Source: Moniliella sp. 'wahieum' (taxonomy: Eukaryota; Basidiomycota; Moniliellomycetes; Moniliellales; Moniliellaceae). From it: 64,000 nucleotides of DNA. Below, piece after piece: positions 33,990 to 45,309 of the stretch. The position numbers and the translations under genes are program-made. Numbering within the stretch: position 1 is the first letter of the stretch; every line of letters begins with the position of its first letter. Below the pieces are notes generated by a model, which did no database searches, had not been told where the DNA came from, and saw nothing but the letters and a program-made list of their open reading frames with translations. The DNA lies in NCBI GenBank assembly GCA_003971905.1, contig RSEE01000036.1, forward strand, positions 372,001 through 436,000, in the 5' to 3' direction.

Positions 33990-35806
33990 AGTCGAGAAAA
34001 AAAATCGACGATCGGGACGCAACAAGGAAGGAGGATTAGGGGCTCTAGACCCAAGGATCGTTATATCCGAGCTCGGTTTCACCTCGAGCCCGTGGTGCAG
34101 TGTGGGGCATGTGTCCGCATCGGACTTCTCCAACTTGGACTCATAGGAAGTCATAACCAAGTCGGGGGCACGACGCAGAAGATTGGCACTGAGGTCCTGA
34201 GCTGCCAGCAGAGCCGCCGGCACTTCCTCGGCAGAGGGGGTGGTGACGCCGGTACCGTAGCCAGTAGCCAAGGGCGACTCGGCTGAAGCCGCAGAGGAAG
34301 GAAGGGGGGCTGATCTCCGTTTTCCCCAGCATACTCGTCTGCCAACGTACCACCCGATGAGGGTGCCGAGCCAGCAGTTGGGTCGCGCGATGCGTGTGGG
34401 CTGAAGTGGAGAGAGGCAAAAGCCATGGTCATACCCGATTCTTGGGCAAGAGCAGACCACTCGGCATGCATCTCCGCGCTTCGGCTTGGAATGCGGCAAT
34501 AAAGCCAGAGGGATCGGTGCTAAATTCAACCTCACCAAACGCGGAGAAGACGGGCGGTGGGTTGCTGAGCGCCGAACTTTCGTGGTACGCCGCAAGCCAG
34601 GGGTGCTGAAGCGGTCTTGGGCCGAAATTCGGTCAAGCGGATCCCACCGAAGACATTGACGGATCAGGTCGACGGCCAATGGGTCGCTATTAGGGAACTG
34701 GCCCTCAAGCGAAGGGGCGGGACGGGGGCCCAGGACAGAACTAGTCGCTGGGCCGACTGGAAGAAGAGTGGGCGAGCAGTCTGGGGACGGGCTGCCGATC
34801 AAGTTGTAGATCCGCGACAGTTGAGTCGACATAGTCCGTACCGGGAACAAGGGTTGTCAAGCAGGAGCTCAGCGAGGATGCATCCAACCGCCCACATGTC
34901 CATCTCGGGGCCATCATAGCCTTCGCGGAACTGAAGCAGGATCTCGGGTGAACGGTACCAGCGCGTGGCCACATGGCCTGACAACGGCTCGCCTGGATAG
35001 AAGAGGCGAGTGGGTTGGTCACTTGTGCGCACCCGCAACTTGCCTGGGTGCCATCCGGGCGGAGGACGGCGGAAACAGGACCTTGTCGGGATGGCCTCGA
35101 AATCGAGAAGAAAGATGCTGTACGCTGGCGGCGTGCTGCAGCGTTGGACTCGCCTTGGGCGAAGGGGAGGAGGTGTCGGACCAAGCGCGGGCCAGGCCAT
35201 AGTCGCAAATGCGCAGGGCGCAGTCAGCATTGACGAGCAGGTTGCTTGGCTTGAGATCGCGGTGAACAATGTGGGCCGCATGCATGTACCGTACCCCGCG
35301 CAACAATTGAACCGCAAAGTATTGCAGATGCGCATTGGTGAGAGATTGGCGTGAACGGATAATTTGTGATAGGTTCGCTTCCGACGGAGCCATAACCAAA
35401 TAAATCTCCCCCCACTCGACAAACGTAGCGTCAAAGTCGAGTAGAACGGTAGAGTTGTCGCACATGCTCAGGTGGCGCAAGATGGCAACTTCACGCAGAG
35501 CATGGCGAGCAATGCCGCCATTGGTGAAGATACGGTTCATCTTCTTGAGCGCAACCGTCACATCAAGGACCGAGTCGTGGGCAAGAGCGACACATCCGTA
35601 GGAGCCAACACCGAGTGCGCGCACAAAGTATAGCGCTGGTGTACATGGAAAGGCACGCCAAGGCAGTCGAACGTGTGGTAACCCATGGCTGTCAGAAGCT
35701 CAGGGGAAAATTGGGGTTCAACTGGAGAAGGGTCTGCAGCGGGCGCTTGTTTTTGCGTTGGCACATGGGCTTGAGGTGGTCGGGAGAAAGGGGCAGGATC
35801 CGACAA
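33990..35806 (-). CDS. Atypical MAP kinase with SGH activation motif (frame-broken)
   Basis: This is a CMGC-group MAPK. From the candidate ATG at 35806 ([20 protein letters not shown]; a Pro-rich extension upstream is possible) it shows GVGSYGCV (glycine loop), [65 protein letters not shown] (catalytic loop) and [10 protein letters not shown] (DYG instead of DFG). About 77 codons then separate DYG (near 35204) from [13 protein letters not shown], against roughly 20-25 in typical MAPKs. Directly before it the frame reads [13 protein letters not shown], so the T-x-Y position is S-G-H (bases 34973-34981). Part of the insert could be a short intron (GTGCGC to ATCCAG, about 34994-35035). Then come [29 protein letters not shown] and [21 protein letters not shown] Ser/Ala-rich tail follows [20 protein letters not shown], and its end is uncertain. 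Several frame breaks occur. Slt2-like and Hog1-like ancestry are both possible. Confidence 0.85.
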
Positions 35807-36711
35807 GCCACGCGCATGGCGGGCTGGACGACAGGGTTGGCGGGGGGGGCAGGAGACAAGGCGGTAGCGGCAGTAGCAGCGGTGGGAGCCGGAGCTGGAC
35901 GTTCAGAGGGAAGGCGAGGAAGAGGAGGTGCGTCGACGGCACAAAAGGGGGCGGCGGGTGCGACGGGCACAGGTGGGGGTGTGTGAACGAGGCGGCGAGT
36001 ACGACGCACACGGCGCTCTCGCCGAGGCAAGGGCGGAGTAGCGGCGGTGAGGAGCGGCGGGAGAGTGGCATCGCGAGGGATGAGGTGGTGGTGGTGGTCG
36101 GGGAAGGGGGCGCGGAAGGTAGAAAAGGAAGAGGTGAGGAGGGGGGATGGAATGTGGTGGAGAGGGGTCGCGGTGGCCGGCACGTGCGTTTTTTTGTGCA
36201 GACAGGTGCCGAGTTCGGTTTGGGGGAGCGCAGTGGTCAACCGGGGTGCCAGGACGCAGTGTAGCTACAGGATGGGTGTGTGTTGGCTTCCTGGAGGGCA
36301 ACGCATTATGCGCCTATGTAGGTACTGAGGGTACTCATGCGCCCACGATGTGATGCCGCCTGTCCGCTGAACAGCATCGAAGGTATTGAACGTTGAACAA
36401 ATACTAGCGTGAAGCGTGCCATGTGACGTGTGAAGCGTGAACGTGGAAATGGAACGCCGTCGGCGCAAGTGCCAAGCAAGTCACTCGCTTAATCCCACAT
36501 TTACATTTCGGTGTTAGCGTTTTCGTGTTGAAAGCGCCCGGTCTGTCAGGAGCTAAGTATAGCCGAGCGGGGCTCAGCCTGAGCGCGCTCAGCAGAGCGC
36601 TCGCTCAGTTGCTCAGTCTGAGCCCACTTGGAGTTGATGCACCCCTAAGTTGGGAAATGGAGCCTGGCGCAATTTGTGTGTTATTGCACAAGAAATTACG
36701 AAGTATCTCAA
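35807..36711. other. MAPK upstream region and tRNA 5' flank
   Basis: 35807-36240 is Pro/Ala coding-like on the minus strand and may hold the true MAPK N-terminus. Beyond it are TGACGTGTGAAGCGTGAACGTG words near 36424 and a CTGAGCGCGCTCAG-type word cluster at 36571-36624. No further gene is seen. Confidence 0.5.
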
Positions 36712-36791
36712 GGACGGCTGGCCAATGGTAGCGCGTCTGACTACGACTGGTTGTAATCAGGAGGTTGCAGGTTCGACCCCTGCGTCGTTCG
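36712..36791 (+). tRNA. tRNA-Arg(ACG) with a 9-base intron
   Basis: The acceptor GGACGGC (36712-36718) pairs with GTCGTTC (36784-36790) using two G-U pairs, with discriminator G at 36791. The anticodon stem TCTGA (36736-36740) pairs with TCAGG (36757-36761). The loop is 16 bases and contains ACG at 36743-36745. Removing 36747-36755 after A37 leaves a normal 7-base loop. The T arm is GCAGG-TTCGACC-CCTGC (36767-36783). The D arm TGGC-CAATGGTAGCGCG lacks one base compared with the usual GCGC/GCGC stem, which looks like another assembly deletion. Confidence 0.93.
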
Positions 36792-37163
36792 ACCCGACAT
36801 GGGCGTCCTTCTTTTTTGCTTTTTACGCTTTTAACTGGATGAGCCTGCCATCTGTGATGGACATCCACCCTGCGATCGGTGTGACTTGCTCCATTATCTT
36901 CAGTCTCCTTTCCCTATCTAGAGAGACTGCCTAGCCGATCGGCAGGTGCTCTCCTAACTCGATCCCAAGTTGGTCATTTCAGGGTAACAACATGCTAACC
37001 CAGAAAGGATGCCAGCAACGCACTGCAAGCTCACAGCAGTCTCAATTGGATACCTGCTTGACAGAAGGACAGGTCTCTCCAGCGCCACCCTTATCAAGAC
37101 GCAACGAGGTAAGAGGCAACGAGGCAAAAACAGGCTCCATGTAACCCAACGGAGGGCCCGATC
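36792..37163. other. tRNA 3' flank / cytosine deaminase 3' flank
   Basis: A TTCTTTTTTGCTTTTT tract just after the tRNA (36810-36826) is a plausible Pol III terminator. Otherwise nothing is recognised. Confidence 0.6.
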
Positions 37164-37783
37164 TTACGCTTGCTCCTCCTCTCCAATGTCCTCATTCCAA
37201 ATATCTGGGTGAGCTTGGATGAACTTTTTCATCAGGTCCTTGCACTGCTCGTTGTTGAGGTTGACCACCTCGACCCCGTGACGAACAGAGTACCCTCGGC
37301 GCCGAGAAACGTATCGTTCTCCCCTACCACGACCCGTTTGATCCCATACAGCAGCATTGCCCCCGTACACATGGAGCAAGGCGAGAGGTAGTGTACATGG
37401 TGGCGTTCTTATAAACGGTAGCCGGTTTGCGCTTCATATGTACCCCCAAAAGGGCGTCCCGGGGCGAGTCAGGATCACTAGCACTAGCAAGCAACAGGGT
37501 AGCCGGTAGAACCCAAAGAGGGGCAAAGTGAGCACAAAAGAGACGTACGCCAATGTTTTCGAGACAATCGGTTTCGCCATGCAAGGCGCTGCCCTTTTGC
37601 ACGCGTTGGTTGCATCCCACGCCAATCACGCTGCCGTCCTGAGCGACCAGGCGGCGCCAATCGGTACCCGCCCTGGGCAAAGCCAGTGGCAGCAGCTTGG
37701 ATCGCATGCTTCAGCCCAGCCACATCCGCCGCGCTGGGTGTGGCAGTAGGAGGCGTCTTGATCACATCGGTGCCGGTCAGCAT
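37164..37783 (-). CDS. FCY1: Cytosine deaminase, Fcy1-like
   Basis: The enzyme is a cytosolic zinc deaminase converting cytosine to uracil (and 5-fluorocytosine to 5-fluorouracil) in pyrimidine salvage. ATG 37783 begins MLTGTDVIKTPPTATPSAAD, then VAGLKHAIQAAATGFAQGG. VIGVGCNQRVQKGSALHGET near 37620-37570 holds the zinc His and catalytic Glu (HGE). An intron with GTACGT donor near 37549 precedes KRKPATVYKNATMYTT. The PCxxC zinc motif is regained in the next frame as SPCSMCTGAM with LLYGIKRVVVGE. The C-terminus VVNLNNEQCKDLMKKFIQAH and PDIWNEDIGEEEQA matches yeast Fcy1 closely and ends TAA at 37164-37166. Frame breaks lie near 37660, 37395 and 37300. Size and order fit the roughly 158-residue family. 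Confidence 0.93.
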
Positions 37784-37949
37784 GCGGGGACGGGGATCGG
37801 GGCAGAGGGGTGGTGGGGCGGAGGATGTCGGTGTGATGAGGACGAGGCAGCTGGTTATCGTTTTTCGACGTTGCAACATGCTCACATGCATCCAAATATT
37901 CACATCCTTTAGGTTCCATATGCGAGGTTACCCATCAAAATCCGCCAAC

Positions 37950-37991
37950 AACCCTACTGCTCCCCGGCGGCCTGAACCCTACTGCTCCCCG
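37950..37991. repeat. 17-bp direct repeat, period 25
   Basis: AACCCTACTGCTCCCCG occurs at 37950-37966 and again at 37975-37991. Confidence 0.9.
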
Positions 37992-38075
37992 ATCCGCACT
38001 TGACGGGGGGGGCTGGCTCGCCAATAATCGGGCATATGACAGAGTCGCGTCGACGCGTCCCTCCACCCACTTAAA

Positions 38076-38489
38076 ATGGGCCCTACCCGTACTCACCGCC
38101 GGTGCCCCCCTTGCGTCACCACCGACCACACTGCTTCAAGGTGCCCCCTCAATCCACGCCCACGGTTGTGCCCCCACTGCCGTCGACCTGGCCACAAGGC
38201 TGCCGCGGAGCGGTGGAGCAAGGAGGAGATGTGGAAAGCAATTGGGGTCTTTGCGACAAAAATAAGGTGGGGTGGGGGGCAAGGACAAGAAGAGGGGGGG
38301 GAGGACAAGAAGAGGGGGGGGAGACAAGAGGAGAGGGGGGGACAAAGGGAATTGGTGGAAGGATGGAGCAAGGATGATCGGTGGACCAGAGGTGGTGGGC
38401 TCGATCCATGTAACGTGAATTACGACGACCCTGTCGCAGGCGGGCCCTGCCAGGGGGCTCACTCAGGTTGGTGGGGTAGAGTCCCTTAG
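38076..38489 (+). CDS. Open frame with two zinc-knuckle-like cysteine clusters (doubtful)
   Basis: An ATG at 38076 opens 137 codons beginning MGPTRTHRRCPPCVTTDHTA. It contains CPPC-x5-H-x4-C (RCPPCVTTDHTASRC) and LCPHCRRPGHKAAA, a CCHC-like knuckle lacking its last Cys. The second half is encoded by a G/A-rich repeat (38275-38345) and is low complexity (GGEDKKRGGRQEERGG). It may be a fragment of a nucleic-acid-binding or transposon-derived protein, or a chance frame. No family match recognised. Confidence 0.25.
   Translation: MGPTRTHRRCPPCVTTDHTASRCPLNPRPRLCPHCRRPGHKAAAERWSKEEMWKAIGVFATKIRWGGGQGQEEGGEDKKRGGRQEERGGQRELVEGWSKDDRWTRGGGLDPCNVNYDDPVAGGPCQGAHSGWWGRVP
38281..38345. repeat. Polypurine tandem repeat, GGACAAGAAGAGGGGGGGGA-type unit
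   Basis: Two near-identical units of about 23 bases plus shortened copies, all purine except for C in GACAAG, form a strongly strand-asymmetric tract. Confidence 0.8.
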
Positions 38490-39982
38490 GTGAAAGACGA
38501 CTCACGGTAGTTTCGGGCTTGGTCTACTTGGTGGATCCGAGCGAGGAAGAGAAGCCTTTGCGCGTGATGCCGACGGCTGCACGCGTGGAAAGGCTGCGTA
38601 TACGCCGGCTGGAGGGTAGTAACGTGTCTGATAGACTCCGGGGCTGAGAGACGGGTAGATGCAGGGGAGCGGACAGACACTGCCAGGACTGAGGCATGGC
38701 AGTGGCTGTGAAAGGAATCCACGCGACATGCTGTGGTACAGAGAACCGACGCGGCTGACGGAAGGATTGCGTGACTGGGCAGATGGAAAGCTGGAGGACG
38801 AGGTTGGATGATGAAGATGATGCAGCTAAGTGGAGACGAGAGGTTGCCTGTATTACTGAATCAATTGGCTGGAAACGTTCAGGAGTTGGACAGGACGGAG
38901 GGTGGGATAAAGGATCCCCACCAATCAAGGATGCTGACTGTTGGTTGGCCCCTTTTTGGTAACCCCCTTCTGTCTAAGCCCCATCGCACTGGGATAGATG
39001 TTGACAGCGCGAAGCAGACGAAGCTGCTATAGAGAGCGAGTTCGGAGCACTCGCGATCCTATGGATCAGCTGCAATGCAGCCTTCAGACAAGGCGTGAAG
39101 GCAAAGTGGTGAGCCACAAGTCTTCAAGCAACATCTGAATTGAAGGGAAGGAGAGAGAGAGAGAGAAGGGAGATGAAGCGAGCAGGGCGCGCGCGCCCTG
39201 CGAGCGGAACTCTTCCGCCCGGTTAAGTGAGCGTCACCGATCCACGAGGGCCGTGCAAACGAGCCCCAGCACTACCCTCCAGCAGAAGCAAGCGAAGACT
39301 GCGAAGGCACTAAGAATGTCATCCGATAGCACTTCCTCGTCACATGTCACACCCTGTCACCCCATGTAAGAAAAGAAGTGGGGCGTGCTAGGGTTTTTCC
39401 AGGGTTGCTTATTTCGTCGCGACCTCAGAGGACCGAGATGTGGGCCCGCCTGAGAACTACACCTGTTTGTTCCCTGAAATTCCTTTCCCCTCCCTGTAGT
39501 ACTACTGTAATAGCAGGCTGAGCTTCTCCCAGCACCACAGAACAGACAGAAGTAGAAGAATGGAATAAGGCAGCATCTTCATTTAATAAGAGCACAGTCA
39601 ACGTGGTCAACGTACATTGTGGGGTCTGTCGGCGACAAAATTGCAAGCATTTTCAACTGCGAAGGGGGGGCCGACGCACAGTTCGCTTCACTGAGAGCCC
39701 ATCGGCTCCACACACGTTTTCATCACCAATAATGCAGCAGAGAATGGAGGGGGAGGGGGAGGGGTAAATTTTTATCAGACGGTAAGAAGGTCACGGGTGG
39801 GAGGATGAATCAAGATTTCCAAAGACCAACGAACTAGGGTGCAGCATGACAAGTGAAAGCAAAAAGTGGGCGGAAGAGGGCGAAACCACTCCACCAACGA
39901 GGGGAAAAGGGGGAAAGAGGGAAATGTAGAATAGAATGGTCCATTCAAGAGTGTGCAATGGTCCTATCCTCAGATCAACCGT
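38490..39982. other. Intergenic region before the MP88-like 3' end
   Basis: No gene recognised. It has a GA-dinucleotide run (39150-39166), a GTCACATGTCACACCCTGTC word (39339-39361) and G/A-rich sequence at 39740-39930, likely the 3' flank of the next gene. Confidence 0.5.
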
Positions 39983-40975
39983 TTAGGGCGTCTTGATAGC
40001 CGGGCCGTTGGTGACCGACGCATGGGCCCGGCAATTGGAGCTCGAGCCGGCAGGCTGGGCAGACGGGGTGGGGTTGACACCCTGGTACCAGGTGCTGCTG
40101 CCGTACCGCCAGGCGGGTGGCCCGACTCACCGTCGCATTGCTCAAAGTAGTTGCCGTACGCGGCGGGCTCGTTCCAGTAGCATCCCATCTCGTCGTAAAT
40201 GTGCGGGCACCAGCGACGCGCCTTGCCCGACTCGCCAAAGCAGGCGGAAGCAGTACTCAGTGTCCGAGATGAAGGATTGCCACTCGGGAAGACGCTCCCA
40301 GTTGCCCGTGCGGGTGCGGCTAAAGACCAGGCCACCAACGGGGTTGCCCGAACCAGTGGCGCCGTGAGGGTCGAGCTCACCACCCTCGTCACCACGTTGA
40401 AGGTTGACCTTGGTGAAGTCACCGTGGCCGGTCACCTGGACAAAGTCGGGCGTCTGGAGGAAGTGGGCGCCGTGGATGGTACCGTCAGGGATGAGACGCG
40501 TACCGTAGCCCGACTGGAGAAAAGTAAGGAAAGCAAGTTAGTACGGACACCCCTTGCACCGTGGTGGCTTGGAAGCATGGGGAGAGAGGTGAGCAGGTAC
40601 GAACCTTGGTGCAGTAGCTGATGAGGCTGCCCTCCTGGCTACCAATCGTGCCCTTCTCGCCGTCGAAGGCCTTGTGCGGGGCCCAGATGCAGAAGTCAAG
40701 AACACTGGGGAAAGGAAAGGGGGGTTAGCGAGATGCGGAGGGTGCTGGTGAGAGAAGAGGACGTACCTGTTGATGTATGCGTTCTGGCAGTGGCCGTTGG
40801 GGGTGAGGCGCCGTAGCGCTGGTGCAGTCGTTCCAGCCAAACTGGCCGCCCGAGGAGTCGACCTTGGCAGGGAGGTTGCCGGGTCCTGGTACTGGCCGCC
40901 GTACTGGTCCTGGGCCAGCGCGGGGACGGCAGCGGCGGTGGCAGCGAGGGTAGAGAGAAGTGCGCGCAGCTGCAT
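39983..40975 (-). CDS. Secreted MP88-like mannoprotein
   Basis: From memory this matches a basidiomycete secreted family annotated as macrophage-activating glycoprotein/MP88-like; its molecular activity is unknown. ATG 40975 begins a signal peptide (MQLRALLSTLAATAAAVPAL, then AQDQYGGQYQ). Next come SSGGQFGWNDCTSATAP and NGHCQNAYIN. An intron at about 40704-40768 (GTACGT to CCCAG) joins to VLDFCIWAPHKAFDGEKGTI and GSQEGSLISYCTK. A second intron at about 40514-40605 (to CTCCAG) joins SGYGTRLIPDGTIHGAHFLQ, TPDFVQVTGHGDFTKVN, GDEGGELDPHGATGSGNPVG and EWQSFISDTEYCFRL. In another frame follow CFGESGKARRWCPHIYDEMG and CYWNEPAAYGNYFEQCDGES. A Ser/Pro tail ends NGPAIKTP and TAA at 39983-39985. The many cysteines fit an extracellular disulfide-bonded protein. 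Confidence 0.85.
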
Positions 40976-42342
40976 GGCGGGGGTGGGGGAGGGGTGGATG
41001 GGCTGCGGGCGAGCGGGGCAGAGGGGGCGGGTTATAAGGCGCCCCGTGCGGGCCAAGCGTTGGTTCGCAGGGCTGGAGCGCAGCAGGCTGAGCACCTGGG
41101 CAGCGCAAGCTGGGCGCTGGGGCGTGCTGGGGGCCTGCCCCAGCCGCAGACGCTGTTGCCCCGATGCAGCGGGTCAGACACGCAGGCACGGCGCAGGTGT
41201 CGTGCATACCAGTCTACCTCGGCTCAGCCACCAGGCCGGTCACCGGTCATGCGCCCGGCCTCAGGCATCGGGTGCGTAGCGCCTGCGTCGTCTTGCCCCT
41301 GCCGCGCTGTCGGCATGGGGGGCAGGCCAGCAGTGTGCTCAGGCCCGCCGTGTGCTCCGGCTGAGCGCTGGGCGGGGCACAGTCTGCGCAGCCGGGCGCA
41401 GGCAGGTCCGCCGCGCTGGCCTACGACGCGCTAAGCCGTAGCGCTAAACGCCCAACTGGGCCGGTCCTGGGCTGGCCTGTGCCGGCCCTGCCGGTGCGTG
41501 CGCTGTGGCTGAGGCCAGGTCCCACGCTCCCACCACCACAAGTCCGATTATGCGGTTATGCAACAGCAGCTGACGCGCCCACGAGCCAAGAGGGGACGGC
41601 TGCGTACCTCTCTGACGCACTTATGCTTCCCAGTGGCCAGCCCAGGCCAGCCACTCCGAACCACCCCCCGCGCCGCGCAGGAGCAGCCAGCGAGCCTGGC
41701 CAGTTTCGGCGCACATCGGCGGGCGGCCGCGCGCGGTTGGATCTGGCAAGGCTCCCTGGGCGTACCTTGTCTCAGATCTCCCAGCCCAAATCGCAGGGCC
41801 GCAGCGTCAGCGCTCAGCCACAGCGCTCACGCTGAGCTGGAGGCCTCCTGTCGCACTGCTGCTATCCCACACCCCTGCGCAATCCTGCGCAGAACAATGG
41901 TTGGATGCTGCCTCTGCATCATCCATCATCATCATCCATCGTGCATCAGCATCACATACAGTCGATGATTGGGAGGGACTGGAGGATCGAAAGACCCCCA
42001 ACCCTCGCTGTCCCATCCGTTCCTGTTGCCATCTTAGGCGGGTGCGTCGAGCCAGGTCAGCCTGAGGCTCAGGGCGTCAAACTCAAGCTTCAAGCTTCAA
42101 GTCCTCCATGCTCACTTTCAAATGGAACGGTGGCCACCATCCACCGGAGCATCAGTTGGACATGTGATGTTCTTTCGCAGAACTGTCCCGTGGCCAGCTA
42201 GTAGTCGTCGATCATCGGGGCACCGCCGCCTCCTGCTGCCAGGCGTCTGTAGCACCCCTAGCTCCAGCTTCAGCTGAAGCGTCTGCATCGGGCGATCATC
42301 GATCATCACACACGCGCTTCGGGGCAACCTACAGTGGCGTCG

Positions 42343-42369
42343 GGCCAGGGTGGCCAGGGTGGCCAGGGT
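42343..42369. repeat. GGCCAGGGT 9-mer, three tandem copies
   Basis: Three exact consecutive copies are visible. Confidence 0.9.
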
Positions 42370-42751
42370 GGGCACGCCTGGATGAATGGTTTCAGCACAG
42401 AGCCAGTGTTGCCGTGGCAAAGGATCGACTTGTGTGGAGTCTCACCCCCGGCCTCATTCATCCTGCGCCACCAGCACGGTCTCTAGTACGACAGTGCGAG
42501 TGCGAGTCGACCAACACCAGCACAGCAACACTCCCCGCCACGTGGCGGCATGTGTTGGCCCCGCTGGCGAAGCAGCCCGCTAGCGCTTTTCAGTAGTCAA
42601 CTAGATACTGATGATCGACGCTCGTTTGCCATTGCAGAGAGGGGAAGTTTGAAGCTTTGAAGCTCTTGAAGGTGTATGTCGACTGGAGCGTTTCCGTCTC
42701 CCATGTCCCCACTAATCACGCGCACCTGACGTGTCGTGAAAGCGAGGCAAT

Positions 42752-42844
42752 GCTAACCGCTAAGCATAGCGCTTAAGCTAAGCGCTTAGGCTAAGCGCTA
42801 ACCCGCTACCCGCTAACCTTACCGGTCACCGGTCACCGGTCACC
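42752..42844. repeat. AGCGCT/TAAGC word array followed by CCGGTCA x3
   Basis: AGCGCTTA, TAAGCGCTA and CCGCTA words alternate at 42752-42818, then three exact CCGGTCA units (42822-42842). Most words are palindromic (AGCGCT, TTAA, ACCGGT). Confidence 0.8.
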
Positions 42845-45271
42845 GTGCCACCCAGCATACTTAGTTGAGTACGTTGCGTATATCCTACCCAGTCTGAGAT
42901 CTGAGTGGGTGAACTCAGTGCGGCCCTCGGGGAGGCTGCGTCCCACACGGAATTGGGTAACTTCCCCGGGGACTGAGTGACTCGTTGAGGCGTGTTTGGC
43001 TGTTTGGGCACTGTGTTGGCCCATCCTGCAAGGTTCGGGCGATGGAGTGAGACCAAGTACCAAGGGAAGCAAAAGATGCACGGGTAGAGGGAAGGAGAAC
43101 AGGATCGGCGAAGGGCAGTGTGCCTGATTAGTTAAGAGGGCCGTGACACATCCATCGCTATTGATTTGAACGTTTGGAATTGAATCCACAACTCTAGTTG
43201 GCGGTTTTCCGTCGACAGGTCCCAAGCCACGTCCATTTCATTGACAGAACTCCCAAGCCCATATGCACCACGTCATTTCGCATTATGCATTAACTTAACG
43301 TTTAACACGTTTAACGTCTAACGTCTAACCCTGAGCGCCTGAGCGCGCCCTGAGCTCAGGCCTGAGTCTCAGGCCTCAGGCCGATGAGGTGAACGTAATA
43401 CCTGATTTGGTTTTCTCTGCTGTGTTCGTGTGAACGACGGCAGGCGACAGCTCGCAAAGCTCCACTAAGCGTGTTCATTGAGGTGCGACAGGAGGGTCAC
43501 ATGTAACAGTGGCGCCGCTAGGCCAAAAACCGGGTCCTTTCTCCCTGCATCACTTCCTATATCCCCTCCCTGTGGAAGAGTTCGCAGGAATAAATACTCG
43601 TTACTCGTCTCGACGGGGAGACGTTTTCTATCTGAGGAAGTTGAGCAAGTCAGACATTATACAGTTCTCACATCTCAAGCCCCCGCTCTGTCATGATGTC
43701 ATTTTGAACAACAAATGGAGGAACTACTAGTAGTGACTAGGTGGTTTGGCGGGATTGGCTCTTTGAATGTCGGTTGAACGTGTTGAGCGTTGAACGTTGA
43801 ACGTTGACATGGTTAGTTGACATGGAGGCGGAGACCGTGGTGAGGCGGTGAGGCCTGCCAGGCCTGAGGCCGGCCAAAAGGCCCGAGGCTCTGTTGTCCG
43901 AGACCCGATGGCCGGAGGCGTGAGGTTGGTGAGAAAGGAGTGTGTGTAACGCGGTGAACACCCCCTGTGGGTCCGTGACGAACTGGGAGTACTCAGCACA
44001 CTCAGCGCGACTCAGCCTGAGCGCTCAGGCGCTGACGTCACTGTATACACACTCCGTTATTTTCTCTTTCCCTCGTTTTGCACTACCAGCATGATGCATG
44101 ATGCACATCATGATGTATGCCTCTAACATGTTTTCTCTTCAAGCTGGCTTGTAGCTTCCACTGACTCATACACGCATACTCGATGCGCATTCTCCATCTT
44201 CAGCATTTCACAGCTCCCACAGCAATTTCACTCCGCGCACACTCTTCAAGTCAGCTACTCTTCATACTCAGCCTGGATTCATCATATTCATCACTCGTAC
44301 GCCGTGGTCGGTACAGTTCCTAGGACACACATAGTACCAGGAGATACCGGACAAAACATTGGCGACGGTGGGCACGGGCCAGCATCGCTGTAGGGTGTCA
44401 AAAATAATCTTTGATCGTCGTTGGGGAAGGGTACTATACACGGCGATTACCGCGCAGATGACCGAACTGTCCTCAGCTTTCGGAGAAGTTTCTCGTCCTT
44501 CTGCCCCACCTTCTCCTCCATCCCGATCCCGTTTACCTTGGCAAGATTCCCTGCGTGTACAGCGATGGTGGGAATGGAAAAGACTGCAAAAAACCCTCTC
44601 GCCTTGAATGTCTCTCTACTATACAATCAGATAACAAAGCCAACTTTTTCAGAAAAGTCTCAGTGTACATCTCTGTACCAGACAACGGACCGAGCACACC
44701 AACCGGGACACTGAGAAACGCTGGCTATACGCGGACTGTTCAACATCCTAATCGACGGGCGAGCCCCGCCCCCCCTACTATACAAAAGGACATGACGACG
44801 GATTATGCCCTGTCCAGGCCGTATGACGCTAGGTAAGTGATAACCGCCCTTTGCTCACTCCCCACCTTCGGGCGAGTGGGGACGGGCCAAGAAGCGGGTA
44901 ACGAGGGAGAAGAAGAAAAATGGTATGGCCTCCAGTTATGTATAGGGGGGCTGTAGAAGGGAGATAATGGATGGAGGGAATAATTTTATGTTTGAATACT
45001 TGTGGGTGGGACGAACGATGGGGGGAGGAAGCGGTGAAGCTGTGAATAAGAGGAAAAGAGGGTAGGAGACGAAGAAGATGAGCAGGGCATTGGGGACCGA
45101 CGGGAGAATGGATCAAAAGAAGGAGGATGGTCGATCAGGAATGCACGCGCACGCGCGCCACACCGCTAAGTTGCTTGGGGGTGGTAGTGGCCCGACCAGC
45201 GGGACCGTATGCGCAGTGAATGACAGCAGAATTGAAAGGAAGGGGGAACCAGTGTGGGTGTTTTTGTTCTT

Positions 45272-45309
45272 GGGGGGGGGGGGGGGGGGCAGGGGGAAAA
45301 AAAAAAAAA
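45272..45309. repeat. Homopolymer tract G18 then A13
   Basis: Eighteen G (45272-45289), CAGGGGG, then thirteen A (45297-45309). Length is likely inexact in the assembly. Confidence 0.85.

Noticed and set aside
44359-44836. Cluster of short plus-strand frames
   Set aside because: No motif, splice pattern or neighbour logic supports a gene.
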